64,000 bases of DNA from a bacterium (GCA_021816845.1 JAKAWT010000001.1:124001-188000), one strand, 5' to 3'. Numbered from the stretch's first letter, positions 52,641 through 62,080 are shown. The notes: generated from the sequence alone by a model not told the origin. Translations and numbers: made by a program.

Positions 52641-54485
52641 TTACTCTTTATTAAATTTATTTCTATCAGATTTCCTAAGGTATTTTTTTCTTAACCTTAG
52701 ATTAGTTGGAGTAATTTCTAGATACTCATCATCTGCTATAAAATCTATTCCAAGTTCAATAGTAAGTTCTATATTTTTTGTTAATACAATAGTTTCTTCT
52801 CCTATATCCGAATGTAATCCTGTTAAATGCTTAGCTCTAGATACATTAACTTCCATATCTTGGTCATATTTATTTATACCTACTATCATTCCTTCATAAA
52901 CTTGTTCTTCCGGAGCTACAAATAAGGTACCTCTTTCCTGGGCCTTATTAAGACCATATGATGTTGTATTTCCAGCTTCTGAAGCAATTAGGACTCCTTT
53001 TCTATCCTTATACATACTTCCTCCAGGTGATAATACAAATTCAGAAAAACTACTATTAAAAATAACAGTACCTTTTGTATCATTAACAAGCTCACCTCTA
53101 AGTCCAAACAGGTTCCTAGTTAATACTTTATAATGGAAATGTACTATATCTGAATTGTCAGTATGCATATTTACTAGTTCTCCTTTTCTTTTTGACAATG
53201 CAGTAGTTATAATGCCTATAGAATTCTTATCAACTTCTAAAAATAAATCTTCTTGTCCTTCATATTTTTTTCCATCAATTATTTTGGTGATAGCTTCTGG
53301 TTTTGAGATTTGGAATTCATATCCTTCTCTTCTTAGCGTTTCTATCAATATTGATAAGTGTAGTTCTCCTCTACCCGATACAAAAAATTGGTCACCTGAG
53401 ATTTCAAGTTTCATTGCAACATTTTTTTGTAACTCCCTTTCTAATCTTGCAAGTAGCTGCCTTGATGTAACGAACTTCCCTTCTCTGCCAGCTAGTGGAG
53501 AACTATTTGCTTCAAATTTTATTCGAACAGAAGGTTCTTGTATTTCTAAATCTGGTAATCTCTGGTTCTCTCCTGGCATTGTTATTGTATCACCAATCTT
53601 TGCATCTGCAGCTCCAATTATAGTTACTATATCTCCTGCTTGCATTTTTTGCACCTCTTCTTTCTTTATACCGTTTGAGACTATTAATTTTAAAACTTTA
53701 AATCTTTTCACAGACTCCAATCCAAGTATATCTAATGAATCTCCTTTTTGTATTTCCCCTTGTAAGATCTTCCCTACAACTCCAGACCCAGTATATTCAT
53801 CATAATCAATTGATGATACTTGCATAAGGAATGGTAAAGTTAAATCTCCAGAAGGAGGAGGAATATCTTTGATTATACTAGAAAAAAGAAGTGATACATC
53901 AGATCCAGAAGTATCTGCTTTATATTCAATCCTAGTATTTAAATCTGGAAGTTTATCAAAGATGATCCCTTCCCTTGCAATTGCATAAAATATAGGAAAA
54001 TCTAACTGATCATCTGAAGTTGCAAGATCTAAAAAAAGATCATCTATTTCAGATAATGTCTTATCTATATCTGCAAATTTTTTATCTATTTTATTTATTA
54101 CTACTATTATTTTCTTACCTAACTCTAATGCTTTTTGAAGTACATATCGTGTTTGTGGCATAGGTCCTTCTTGAGCATCAACAATTAGTAAACATCCATC
54201 AGCCATATTTAAAGTTCTTTCAACCTCTCCAGAAAAATCAGCATGTCCAGGTGTATCTATAATATTTATTTTATAGTCCTTATATTTAATAAATATATTT
54301 TTTGCAGTTATAGTAATACCTCTTTCTTTTTCAAGATCCATATTATCCATAATTAAAGACTGAGTCATCAAAGCCTCATTTTCTCTAAACATATTTGATT
54401 GTTTCATAAAGCTGTCTACCAAAGTGGTTTTACCATGGTCAACATGGGCAATAACAGCAATATTTCTGATTTTAGAATTTTCCAT
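52641..54485 (-). CDS. typA: translational GTPase TypA/BipA
   Basis: 614 residues. G1 AHVDHGKTTLV, ERGITITAKN, G3 DTPGHADFSGEVER, G4 VINKIDKK, then the EF-G-like domains and the TypA-specific C-terminal part (AFDVHVSRAKHLT-like NVSRAKHLTGL, LRKKYL). It works in ribosome assembly and stress. It is distinct from lepA at 6623-8416. A TATAAT box lies nine bases before the ATG. Confidence 0.97.
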   Translation of the reverse strand: MENSKIRNIAVIAHVDHGKTTLVDSFMKQSNMFRENEALMTQSLIMDNMDLEKERGITITAKNIFIKYKDYKINIIDTPGHADFSGEVERTLNMADGCLLIVDAQEGPMPQTRYVLQKALELGKKIIVVINKIDKKFADIDKTLSEIDDLFLDLATSDDQLDFPIFYAIAREGIIFDKLPDLNTRIEYKADTSGSDVSLLFSSIIKDIPPPSGDLTLPFLMQVSSIDYDEYTGSGVVGKILQGEIQKGDSLDILGLESVKRFKVLKLIVSNGIKKEEVQKMQAGDIVTIIGAADAKIGDTITMPGENQRLPDLEIQEPSVRIKFEANSSPLAGREGKFVTSRQLLARLERELQKNVAMKLEISGDQFFVSGRGELHLSILIETLRREGYEFQISKPEAITKIIDGKKYEGQEDLFLEVDKNSIGIITTALSKRKGELVNMHTDNSDIVHFHYKVLTRNLFGLRGELVNDTKGTVIFNSSFSEFVLSPGGSMYKDRKGVLIASEAGNTTSYGLNKAQERGTLFVAPEEQVYEGMIVGINKYDQDMEVNVSRAKHLTGLHSDIGEETIVLTKNIELTIELGIDFIADDEYLEITPTNLRLRKKYLRKSDRNKFNKE

Positions 54486-54494
54486 ACGTTCTGT

Positions 54495-54500
54495 ATTATA
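54495..54500 (-). promoter_or_regulatory. -10 box of typA
   Basis: TATAAT nine bases before ATG 54485, with no Shine-Dalgarno; consistent with a leaderless mRNA. Confidence 0.5.
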
Positions 54501-54508
54501 CAGGGATT

Positions 54509-55825
54509 TTAACGAAGAATATAGAAGTTACCGTTTCCTGTGGTTACATAAAATTTACCAGAGTAAAAACTCAGTCCTGATGCTATTTCTGGGCCTCCCA
54601 ATGTCCTTTTTGCATCAAACGCTCCGTTATTTTTATCAATAACATAAATGTTACCATTGGCAGTTACACCATAGACATCCTCTTTTATAATTGTTAGAGG
54701 TGCATTAATCATACCATTAATCTTATATGACCAATCTACCTTCTCTGTATTAATATTCACTGCAAATATGCTCCTTGCTGTATTGGAACCAGTATATATA
54801 GTGTCACCTTCTAATGTTGGGACAGATCCTTGCATTGGATCTGAAGGTTCATTTATAACTCCATATCCTTCATTTAACGCCCACACTATAGATCCTGTTT
54901 GTGCATCAATCTTATATAAATATTCATATCCAGAATTAGTAGTATAGTCTTTCAACATTGTTGCATTTGTATATAGATATCCTTTGTAATAGACAGGGGT
55001 AGTATCATCAAGTCCACCTGTTATTGTAATTCCTCCAGGGAGATTCTTGAAAGCTGTTGCCCATTTAATACTCTTAGTATTTATATTTACATCAAAAAAT
55101 TTATATGGTTTAGATCCACCAAAAAATACATTATTACCAACAAGTATAGGTGATGACATTGAGACAATAGATCCAACATTTAATGTCCACAATACTTTTC
55201 CTGTTAGTGCATCTAAAGCATAAAATGTTCTGTTTCCATTTACAAAGTATAAAGTTCCATTGCTATATATAGGAGTAGGCATATTTTCACCAAGAGTTTT
55301 ATATTTCCAAATTACTGCTCCTGTTGAAATATTAATACCGTACACAAAATTATTTCCCAATCCCCTATACGACTCCTTGGGGCCATATTTGATACTATTC
55401 CCAGACCCAACAAAAACCATATTTATTTGTGGAACTACAACTGGGTTAGTCATTATCCAGTTACTGAAATGATCATGCCATATTATATTACCAGTGACTC
55501 TAGATAGGGCTAGCAGCCCACCAGATAAATTTGTCTTATCCATTGTACCTACGTATATTGCATCTCCTGCAACTATAGGTGTAGTATCAAAATTCTCTCC
55601 ATTAATATTTTTAGAAAGTACCACTTTAGATATTAGTACACTATTAACTCCTCCGACAACATTGTTATTTTTCTGATCTTGAGAATATTGTGAATAACTT
55701 TTATAAAAAAATGTAGTTTGAGGTTTTATAGTCTTTGTAGAATTAGAGTTATATACATCAAGTCCTACTATTGCAACAATAAACAATAGGACAACTAATA
55801 TATAATAATTCTTATTTTTTAACAT
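54509..55825 (-). CDS. membrane-anchored PQQ-like beta-propeller protein
   Basis: 438 residues: an N-terminal helix (NYYILVVLLFIVAIVGLDVY) and then a propeller of repeated units such as GDAIYVGTMDKTNLSGGLLALSRVTGNIIWHD, LYFVNGNRTFYALDALTGKVLWTLN and LYKIDAQTGSIVWALNEG, the PQQ-repeat pattern (G-x-(I/V)-(I/V/L)-W). Such propellers may bind PQQ or simply be a scaffold, as in BamB. Extracytoplasmic. It sits directly before typA with no shared function apparent. Confidence 0.88.
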   Translation of the reverse strand: MLKNKNYYILVVLLFIVAIVGLDVYNSNSTKTIKPQTTFFYKSYSQYSQDQKNNNVVGGVNSVLISKVVLSKNINGENFDTTPIVAGDAIYVGTMDKTNLSGGLLALSRVTGNIIWHDHFSNWIMTNPVVVPQINMVFVGSGNSIKYGPKESYRGLGNNFVYGINISTGAVIWKYKTLGENMPTPIYSNGTLYFVNGNRTFYALDALTGKVLWTLNVGSIVSMSSPILVGNNVFFGGSKPYKFFDVNINTKSIKWATAFKNLPGGITITGGLDDTTPVYYKGYLYTNATMLKDYTTNSGYEYLYKIDAQTGSIVWALNEGYGVINEPSDPMQGSVPTLEGDTIYTGSNTARSIFAVNINTEKVDWSYKINGMINAPLTIIKEDVYGVTANGNIYVIDKNNGAFDAKRTLGGPEIASGLSFYSGKFYVTTGNGNFYILR

Positions 55826-55895
55826 AATTGTAATTAATTACATATATATACACTAGAACTTAATAAAATGTTTCATGTGCATAATTTTATAACTA

Positions 55896-56252
55896 TTATT
55901 TTTTTCCAGATTTTTTGGAGACACTTTTTTTTGTAGATTTAGAAGGTTGTTTTATATTTTTTACTGGAGTTTTTCTAACTGTTTTTGAAGTTGTACTCTT
56001 AACTGTCTTATCTGTACTAACATCTTTCATAGGTTCTTCCTTCTTTCTTAGTGGCAGATTAGTATTATTATGTACTTTAGAAAAAGGATTTTCAAAAAAA
56101 GAACAGTACAAAAGTATTATACCTATGATAATTAATACTACTAACAATGGTAGATATACAACTGAATAACCTACTGCTAAAAACAATATACCAAGAGCAA
56201 AGCTCAATAGTTTTAAATAATAATTCCTTTCAGATTTTTTAAAAAAATTCAT
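55896..56252 (-). CDS. small membrane protein with a highly basic tail
   Basis: 118 residues: two closely spaced helices (YLKLLSFALGILFLAVGYSVVYL; LLVVLIIIGIILLYCSFF) and then about 55 residues rich in Lys, Ser and Thr (TVRKTPVKNIKQPSK, SKKSGKK) that look disordered and strongly positive. The tail might bind nucleic acid, ribosomes or acidic lipids. No family recognised. Confidence 0.6.
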   Translation of the reverse strand: MNFFKKSERNYYLKLLSFALGILFLAVGYSVVYLPLLVVLIIIGIILLYCSFFENPFSKVHNNTNLPLRKKEEPMKDVSTDKTVKSTTSKTVRKTPVKNIKQPSKSTKKSVSKKSGKK

Positions 56253-56339
56253 ATACCTTGGATATTATCATATATTATGAAAAAATGGAATATTATTAAT
56301 ATCTTTTCTAGTTATAAGTTTTTAATATATAAATTTTGT

Positions 56340-56345
56340 TATAAT
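56340..56345 (+). promoter_or_regulatory. -10 box of the Bpt/ATE-like gene
   Basis: TATAAT six bases before ATG 56352. Its position supports that ATG over the 75-base-longer frame beginning at 56277. Confidence 0.45.
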
Positions 56346-56351
56346 AAAAAT

Positions 56352-57023
56352 ATGTACCAATATTCAAAGGAAATAATAATTAAAGATACAGATAATATAA
56401 ACGACCTTTATAATGAAGGTTTTGTATTTGTGCGAAAGGGAAAGGGTATTATGCAAAAAATAAGAAGCTTAAGAGTAGATTTAGAATATTTTGAACTGAC
56501 AAGTGAAAATAGGAGAGTTTTAAAAAAAACTGAAAATATATCCATAGAAAAGGACAATTTACCTTACATTGAATATAGTTATAATATACATAAAATGGGA
56601 TTTACGTATTATAAAGCTAGATTTGGGAATAAAGTAATGACTGCAAATAAAATTAAAGAAATGTTCACAAATATGGACAAATCCAACATGAATTCGGTTT
56701 TTGTTTATAAAGATAAAAATTTAAATGATGTAAATTTTGCTCAGAGAACTAACGTCCAGGGGTATGCCTTGGCGTATATGAATAAATATATGTTACACTA
56801 TGCTTACCCATTCTATGATCTTTCATATTTTAATCTAAATATGGGTATATGTATGATGTTGAAAGCAATAATTTTTGCAAAAGAGCATAATCTTGATTAT
56901 GTCTATCTTGGGAGTGTATATAAAAAAGAGTCAATATATAAATTACAATTTAAAGGACTATCTTGGTTTGATGGGAGAATATGGAATAATAATATTAAAG
57001 AATTGAAAGAGATCCTTAAATAA
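56352..57023 (+). CDS. GNAT-fold aminoacyl-tRNA-protein transferase-like (Bpt/ATE1 C-domain-like)
   Basis: 223 residues from MYQYSK. NRRVLKKTENI, then YPFYDLSYFNLNMGICMMLKAIIFAKEHNLDYVYLGS and YKLQFKGLSWFDGRIW resemble the C-terminal half of bacterial Bpt and eukaryotic ATE1, which add Leu or Arg to N-degrons. The usual N-terminal Cys-rich domain is absent. No N-degron adaptor or ClpS is in the window. The substrate is unknown and another GNAT acyl transfer is possible. Confidence 0.6.
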   Translation: MYQYSKEIIIKDTDNINDLYNEGFVFVRKGKGIMQKIRSLRVDLEYFELTSENRRVLKKTENISIEKDNLPYIEYSYNIHKMGFTYYKARFGNKVMTANKIKEMFTNMDKSNMNSVFVYKDKNLNDVNFAQRTNVQGYALAYMNKYMLHYAYPFYDLSYFNLNMGICMMLKAIIFAKEHNLDYVYLGSVYKKESIYKLQFKGLSWFDGRIWNNNIKELKEILK

Positions 57024-57036
57024 TAAAAATAAATTA

Positions 57037-57909
57037 ATGGTATTAACAGCTACTATAACAGTATTATTTTATGCATTTCTATTAGGCCTAGTTCATGGGA
57101 TAACCCCAGATGAACACACCTGGCCTATAACCTTCTCTTATGCAATAGGAAGTTTTTCATCTAGAAAAGGTTTATATGTAGCTATACTATTTTCATTAGC
57201 ATTCACGGTGCAGAGAGCGATAGCATCAGAGATTGCTTATTTTGCACTTATAAATTGGGCGCAATTTCCATCTTTGAATTATTATGTATATTTAATAGTA
57301 GGTTTAGCAATGTTTTTAGTAGGAATATATGTTTTAAGATTCAATAAGATATTTCATATCGAACTTCTTCCTTCTTCATGGATAGGTAAACATAAACATC
57401 ATGAATTTGAGGATACACCAAGACAAATAAAACCTTCTATGGCACTTTTACATGGATTTATAGCAGGATGGGGATTTGGTGCTTTTGCATTGATATTATA
57501 CACTGTACTTGTGCCAAAAATGCCAAATATGTATGTAGCGTTCCTACCTGGAGTATTTTTTGGATTAGGAACAATGTTTGTACAAGCTATTTTCGGAAGC
57601 ATTTTTGGAAGGTGGATTAGAAATATGAAAATTCCAGAATCAGAAGGATTAAAATTGGCATCTAAAGTTGCAGGTAATACGCTTTTCGGGGGTGGAATAG
57701 TTTTTATATTAGGAGGAATGTTTGGACTTTTATTTCCTAGGATAGCAAATCTACATATTGTTACACCAATAAATGTACACAATCTACATAACTTAGGATT
57801 AGCATTTGTTATGGTTATGACTACAGTTTTGTTTATAGGCGTAGGATCTATATATATAAATATGCATAAAATAAAAGAAAAATACCAAAATACAAATGAA
57901 ACCCCTTAA
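57037..57909 (+). CDS. NicO-like polytopic membrane protein
   Basis: 290 residues, six or seven helices. LVHGITPDEHTWPITFSYAIG near the start resembles the His/Asp-rich helix of NicO/RcnA-type metal transporters (GxxHxxxPDH). A His cluster KHKHHEFED lies in the central loop, and FIAGWGFGAFALILY and FGGGIVFILGGMFG follow. Metal transport is a tentative guess. The gene overlaps the hexokinase-like gene by 14 bases. Confidence 0.6.
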   Translation: MVLTATITVLFYAFLLGLVHGITPDEHTWPITFSYAIGSFSSRKGLYVAILFSLAFTVQRAIASEIAYFALINWAQFPSLNYYVYLIVGLAMFLVGIYVLRFNKIFHIELLPSSWIGKHKHHEFEDTPRQIKPSMALLHGFIAGWGFGAFALILYTVLVPKMPNMYVAFLPGVFFGLGTMFVQAIFGSIFGRWIRNMKIPESEGLKLASKVAGNTLFGGGIVFILGGMFGLLFPRIANLHIVTPINVHNLHNLGLAFVMVMTTVLFIGVGSIYINMHKIKEKYQNTNETP

Positions 57910-58828
57910 TAAAAATCAAATCAGATATATTGCTTCGTATATAACTAAAAATAAGGAAAAATTACTGAATATAAATTCATCTATTATAACTGATGATATC
58001 AAAACTCTAGACAATAATGAGGAGAAGATAGTTATAGGTATTGGAGGATCACATATATACTATACTAAGGTAAAAAACACAGAAATTTTAAAAGAAGATA
58101 TTATAAGATTCCCAAGTAATCAAGAACAATTTTTTGAATACATAGTAAAATATGGGAGAGAAAAATTATATATTACCGATAAAATGGATAAGTTAAATAT
58201 AATATTTTCTTACCCTTTTAAATCAATAAGGTCCAATGGGTATATTGATGGTATATATGAGAAAGTTGATATAATATCTAAAGAAATACCTTTTACAAAT
58301 ATTAGTTTTTCAATTAATAAAAAATTTAGGGAAATTATTAAACAGGATATAAATATAAACGTTGTTAATGATGCGGTAGCAAGTAATATTTACAATTATT
58401 ATAAAAATCCCAATTATGATACATATATATCAATATTATCAGGAACAGGTGTAAATCTATCTTATATAAAGGATGGCTTCTTTATAAACTCTGAAATTGG
58501 TAGGTTAAAGATGGCAGATTTTGAATCTCGATTCTTTGGATCTGGATTCATCCAAGATAAACTTTTGGAAGAATATATTTCTTATAAGGCTTTAAGTAAA
58601 TATAATTTATCATATGTAGAAATTGCCTCTATTGCAGCATCATATACAACAGCCATCATAATGGCCTTCATTGATAGAAATAAACATACCTCTTTAATAG
58701 GACAAGGTTCATTCATAACTAAAAATCATATTTTCTATGAAGAGTTAAATTATAATCTTAGAGAGTTTAAAAACACAGTAATATCTAAAGATAATAAAGC
58801 TGATATAAAGGGTGCGTCTTTGTTATAG
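57896..58828 (+). CDS. hexokinase-like ASKHA-fold sugar kinase
   Basis: 310 residues. VIGIGGSHIYYTK is the phosphate-1 strand, FSYPFKSI matches the sugar-binding SFP loop of hexokinase, VVNDAVAS supplies the catalytic Asp, ILSGTGVNLSY is phosphate 2, NSEIG the substrate Glu, and IGQGSFITKN and ADIKGASLL the adenosine region. This looks like eukaryotic-type hexokinase rather than ROK glucokinase. Sequence identity is low, so the substrate is uncertain. It ends exactly against the convergent small membrane-protein gene. Confidence 0.72.
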   Translation: MKPLNKNQIRYIASYITKNKEKLLNINSSIITDDIKTLDNNEEKIVIGIGGSHIYYTKVKNTEILKEDIIRFPSNQEQFFEYIVKYGREKLYITDKMDKLNIIFSYPFKSIRSNGYIDGIYEKVDIISKEIPFTNISFSINKKFREIIKQDININVVNDAVASNIYNYYKNPNYDTYISILSGTGVNLSYIKDGFFINSEIGRLKMADFESRFFGSGFIQDKLLEEYISYKALSKYNLSYVEIASIAASYTTAIIMAFIDRNKHTSLIGQGSFITKNHIFYEELNYNLREFKNTVISKDNKADIKGASLL

Positions 58829-59137
58829 CTATAATGTATTTTGAGATATTCCAGAAGTAATGGAACTTAAGTGTGTATTATTTAAATAATTTAGAGCACT
58901 ATTTAAGTCTGAAGAACTATTTACAACTGGGACTTGAGGTTGACTTGGAAGAGAACTTGTTACATTTTGTGAACTAGTTGTCTGACCAGTAGCTGATGAT
59001 TGAGAGTTATTTAGTAAATCAACTATATAAACAATAGCTAAAGCAAGAAACAAAAATAGGACTAGTGATATAACCTTGTAAACTAACAAGTCATTATGTG
59101 TTCTTTTCATTTCTATATCACTATTTTGGTTGTCCAT
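58829..59137 (-). CDS. small membrane-anchored Ser/Gln-rich protein
   Basis: 102 residues: a polar start (NQNSDIEMKRTHNDLLVYK), one helix (VISLVLFLFLALAIVYIVDLL), then a Ser/Gln/Asn-rich tail (SQSSATGQTTSSQNVTSS). It overlaps the upstream secreted-protein gene by 17 bases, so both may be made together. No domain recognised. Confidence 0.6.
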   Translation of the reverse strand: MDNQNSDIEMKRTHNDLLVYKVISLVLFLFLALAIVYIVDLLNNSQSSATGQTTSSQNVTSSLPSQPQVPVVNSSSDLNSALNYLNNTHLSSITSGISQNTL

Positions 59138-59765
59138 TATTATTAGTTGTAGATAAACTAGATTTAATTGCTACAATGAGATCAACGATACTTTTCCTAT
59201 ACAATCTTAATGCGGATATTTCAGCTTTCATATCAGTATTAAAAGCCAAAACCATCGTTTGTGGGCTAGTAGTACTACAAGTAAGATTAGCTGCATCTCC
59301 AGATACTTTTGTTTCTGCTGCAAGGACAGCATCTTCTGCAGTCTGTACATTAGCTACCAAAGTTTGATAATTTGCTACAGTAACATTTTTAGTCATAATT
59401 TTAGTTGAATAGAAAGATTCGACGCTTAATGCAATCCTTGTGAATGCTTTCTCTTGTACAGTTGCAAGAGCTACCATATGATCAGATCTTTCAGTTATTG
59501 CGGCTATTCTAGCTTTACAAGATTTTGCCAGCCCACTAGCTTTAGCACTCTGTCCCTTAGCCAATCCATTTGCTACGTTAGTAGTATTAGCTGAAGTTGG
59601 GGCAACATTATTACCTGGTGTAGTAGTGACAGTGTTTGGATTACCAGCAGTTGATTGAGCATTAGAATTGTGTGAAGCAGCATATACTGAAGTTGCAAGT
59701 GCTAAACTCAAAACAGCAAAAGGTAAAACCTTTAGAATTCCTATGTGTTTAGTATATTTTTCCAT
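59121..59765 (-). CDS. secreted helical hypothetical protein
   Basis: 214 residues: a signal peptide (GILKVLPFAVLSLALATSVYA, probably cut after AS) is followed by a Ser/Thr/Asn/Pro linker and a helical region (NQTLVANVQTAEDAVLAAETK-like, DMKAEISALRLYRKSIVDLI) with two Cys (KSCKAR, LTCST). No family is recognised. It resembles Ala-rich coiled secreted proteins found in CPR surface gene sets. It has a separate TTGACA promoter. Confidence 0.65.
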   Translation of the reverse strand: MEKYTKHIGILKVLPFAVLSLALATSVYAASHNSNAQSTAGNPNTVTTTPGNNVAPTSANTTNVANGLAKGQSAKASGLAKSCKARIAAITERSDHMVALATVQEKAFTRIALSVESFYSTKIMTKNVTVANYQTLVANVQTAEDAVLAAETKVSGDAANLTCSTTSPQTMVLAFNTDMKAEISALRLYRKSIVDLIVAIKSSLSTTNNNGQPK

Positions 59766-59795
59766 ATTTAAAATTCACTAACAAACTTATATTAA

Positions 59796-59822
59796 TGTAT
59801 AATACTGATATATATTTGTCAA
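59796..59822 (-). promoter_or_regulatory. promoter of the 59121-59765 gene
   Basis: Perfect TTGACA (59817-59822) with a TATACA-like -10 at 59796-59801 (15-base spacer), or TACATT at a 17-base spacer. A 5' leader of about 30 bases follows. Confidence 0.55.
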
Positions 59823-59835
59823 TAGATAACTAAAA

Positions 59836-60675
59836 ATGTTGATTAAAACGAAACAATTTAGCCTACAATATACTCTCGATTCTGGACAATGTTTCTCATG
59901 GACAAAGATTGCTGATAATACGTATGTAGGTGTCATCAATAGACATGGAGTAAAAATACGACAAGATGGCAATAATCTTTATATAGAATCTTCCCCAGAA
60001 ATTGATAAAGAAACTATAATTAAATATTTTAACCTTAATATTAATTATGATGAAATTATCAAAAAAATTTCTAAAGATACTGTAATTAAATCAGGTATAG
60101 ATAAGTATAGAGGGTTGAGGATAATAAATCAGGATGAATATGAGTGTACATTTGCATACATAATATCAAGTTGCAACAATGTACCCAAAATAAAAGCTTC
60201 TTACAGACTTCTCTCTTTATATCTAGGAGATAAAATAGAGGATTTAAACTTTAAAGATATTCCCCACAAATATAGTCTTTATACATTTCCGAATATTAAA
60301 AAGTTGGAATCTGCAAATGATATTATATTAAAAGATGCAAAATTAGGTTTTAGAGCAAAATATATAAAAAATACCGCAAAAAAAATTTTAGATGAAAATA
60401 TAGATTTATATAATTTACATAATCTGGACCCAAAAGATGCATATAATATACTTATCAGTTTTCAAGGTGTTGGTGATAAAATTGCAAAATGTATATTACT
60501 TTATTCAATGGGAGTAAATTCAGCCTTCCCTATGGATACGTGGATATTAAAACATGTAAAAAGTATTTACAAAAATTACAAACTTACAGAAATACAAGAT
60601 ATTGTAAATAACCTTTATGATGGATACGCAGGATGGGCTCAACTATATATATATGCTTTAGCAAGAAAAATATAA
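59836..60675 (+). CDS. 8-oxoguanine DNA glycosylase (OGG1-like, HhH-GPD)
   Basis: 279 residues. The N-terminal part (FSLQYTLDSGQCFSWTKI) is OGG-N-like. The HhH region is DPKDAYNILISFQGVGDKIAKCILLYSMG, with the Schiff-base Lys in GDKIAKC and the catalytic Asp in FPMDTWILKHV. It removes 8-oxoguanine from DNA. This is the OGG1 rather than the MutM type. It lacks the Fe-S cluster loop of Nth. Confidence 0.92.
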   Translation: MLIKTKQFSLQYTLDSGQCFSWTKIADNTYVGVINRHGVKIRQDGNNLYIESSPEIDKETIIKYFNLNINYDEIIKKISKDTVIKSGIDKYRGLRIINQDEYECTFAYIISSCNNVPKIKASYRLLSLYLGDKIEDLNFKDIPHKYSLYTFPNIKKLESANDIILKDAKLGFRAKYIKNTAKKILDENIDLYNLHNLDPKDAYNILISFQGVGDKIAKCILLYSMGVNSAFPMDTWILKHVKSIYKNYKLTEIQDIVNNLYDGYAGWAQLYIYALARKI

Positions 60676-60682
60676 ATATATG

Positions 60683-60880
60683 CTACTCTCCATACCAACC
60701 TTCAGGATCTCCTTCTCTTACACCATCCTCCTCCCTATATAATTCTTCCAGAATCTTTTGTTCTTCTGGACTTAAATCTATTCCATCCATAACTTTTCCT
60801 ACCACTACAGAACGCTTATGCTCCATCCTCCTTGCACTTTCATCAACTTCTACAATATATATTTCTTCTTCTCTCTCCAT
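60683..60880 (-). CDS. small acidic hypothetical protein
   Basis: 65 residues, mostly charged: MEREEEIYIVEVDESARRM, LSPEEQKILEELYREEDG and GDPEGWYGE. The codon third positions and lack of the runs typical of shadow frames suggest it is real. A TACTAT box lies about ten bases before the ATG. It is paired with another small charged ORF at 60905-61087; function unknown. Confidence 0.5.
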   Translation of the reverse strand: MEREEEIYIVEVDESARRMEHKRSVVVGKVMDGIDLSPEEQKILEELYREEDGVREGDPEGWYGE

Positions 60881-60904
60881 AACAGTTAAATAGTAAATTA
60901 AAAT

Positions 60905-61087
60905 TTATCTTGACCTTGAGTATCTATCATTTATTTCCTTAACTTTTCTTCTTCTCTCATTCTCAGTTCTAGAATCCCTAATAGCTCTCTCAACTTCTAA
61001 TAAATACCCATTATTAGATTTTCTCTCACGTTCATCACTAGGTGAAAGTAATTCTTCTCCATTTAATCTAGTCAATCTTTCATCCAT
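60905..61087 (-). CDS. small charged hypothetical protein
   Basis: 60 residues: MDERLTRLNGEELL, then a helical Arg/Glu-rich stretch (EVERAIRDSRTENERRRKVKEI). It ends 24 bases before the start of the acidic protein downstream. Both may be in one transcript. No family recognised. Confidence 0.5.
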   Translation of the reverse strand: MDERLTRLNGEELLSPSDERERKSNNGYLLEVERAIRDSRTENERRRKVKEINDRYSRSR

Positions 61088-61125
61088 AATATTAAAATAA
61101 TAAAATTAATCATTCAAAGTATAAA

Positions 61126-62028
61126 CTATCCTATAGTTTTTGTCAACATGGATATATTCAAAGTTTTTAGTTTTATATATATTCCTGTCCAAAATGTTAG
61201 AATAAAAACATTTAGGAAAGAATACAATAATGTCATAAGTATAAAATCCATAATAATCAGTATTATAAATATTGCTACACCAATATGTGAATAATATAAA
61301 ATTACAGAAATAGTCATATTGTTAATTGAATTTATTAAAACTATAAAAAATAATAAGTATATTAGGAATATACCAGTTATTTTCAAGAACATGCTTATAT
61401 TGTTATAAACAATAACAAATGATCTTCTCATAGCATCTATAATATCCATATCTTGATCACATACAAAAATTACACCTATCATATTAACTGATATAAGATA
61501 TAAAAGAAAAATTGTAAGAATAACCAATGCAAGTAAAAATATTAATGATGCTATATACGGTATAAACGAAATTGCCACAACAATTAGTATGTATACTATA
61601 AATAGGAAAGTAGTGATAATATAAAAAACTATTTCATAAACAAAATATGATACTGCAACTCTCCTTCCATTTAGAATAAAAGATTTGATAGGATATATTT
61701 CTTGCCAATATTCTATATTGAGCATGCTTTTTACTATAGAAGCTTGTATAAAATAGAAAATCAAAGTTCCTAATATAATATATATAAGTACGATGAATGC
61801 TATTAATAACAAGACAAAAATATTAAAATGAGAGATTAAATTTAATATATATTTTGTATTATGATTTTTAAATACATAATTTGTAAGTAGAAAATATAAA
61901 ATTGGAATAAGGGAAAATAAAACTAAAGATATAATAGAAAGATATAATAGATTAATATTTTTAAAAATGATAAAAATAGAATCTCTTATTTGTGTCAGAA
62001 TGTCTGATATAGGAATATCTTTATTCAT
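61126..62028 (-). CDS. hypothetical six-helix membrane protein
   Basis: 300 residues, six strongly hydrophobic helices with Ile-rich segments (LYLSIISLVLFSLIPILYFL; FVLLLIAFIVLIYIILGTLIFYF; FIVYILIVVAISFIPYIASLIFLLALVILTIFLLYL). GVIFVCDQDMDIIDAMRRSFVIV recalls the glycerophosphodiester-phosphodiesterase-type membrane domain (DUF7544-like), but this is uncertain. It is divergent from the sigma factor genes. Confidence 0.6.
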   Translation of the reverse strand: MNKDIPISDILTQIRDSIFIIFKNINLLYLSIISLVLFSLIPILYFLLTNYVFKNHNTKYILNLISHFNIFVLLLIAFIVLIYIILGTLIFYFIQASIVKSMLNIEYWQEIYPIKSFILNGRRVAVSYFVYEIVFYIITTFLFIVYILIVVAISFIPYIASLIFLLALVILTIFLLYLISVNMIGVIFVCDQDMDIIDAMRRSFVIVYNNISMFLKITGIFLIYLLFFIVLINSINNMTISVILYYSHIGVAIFIILIIMDFILMTLLYSFLNVFILTFWTGIYIKLKTLNISMLTKTIG

Positions 62029-62074
62029 AAGTAAAATTGATTATATAACATATGAATTATTTGACAATATATGA

Positions 62075-62080
62075 TATAAT
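62075..62080 (+). promoter_or_regulatory. -10 box of the main sigma-factor gene
   Basis: TATAAT ten bases before ATG 62091. It lies within the longer frame that opens at 62052, so it favours the 62091 start. A TTGACA just upstream is too close (eight bases) to be its -35. Confidence 0.5.

Noticed and set aside
53155..53805. 216-residue plus-strand frame opposite typA
   Set aside because: Composition is Ser/Pro/Phe-rich, as expected from the complement of the typA codons, and it has no domain; typA is a complete conserved gene.
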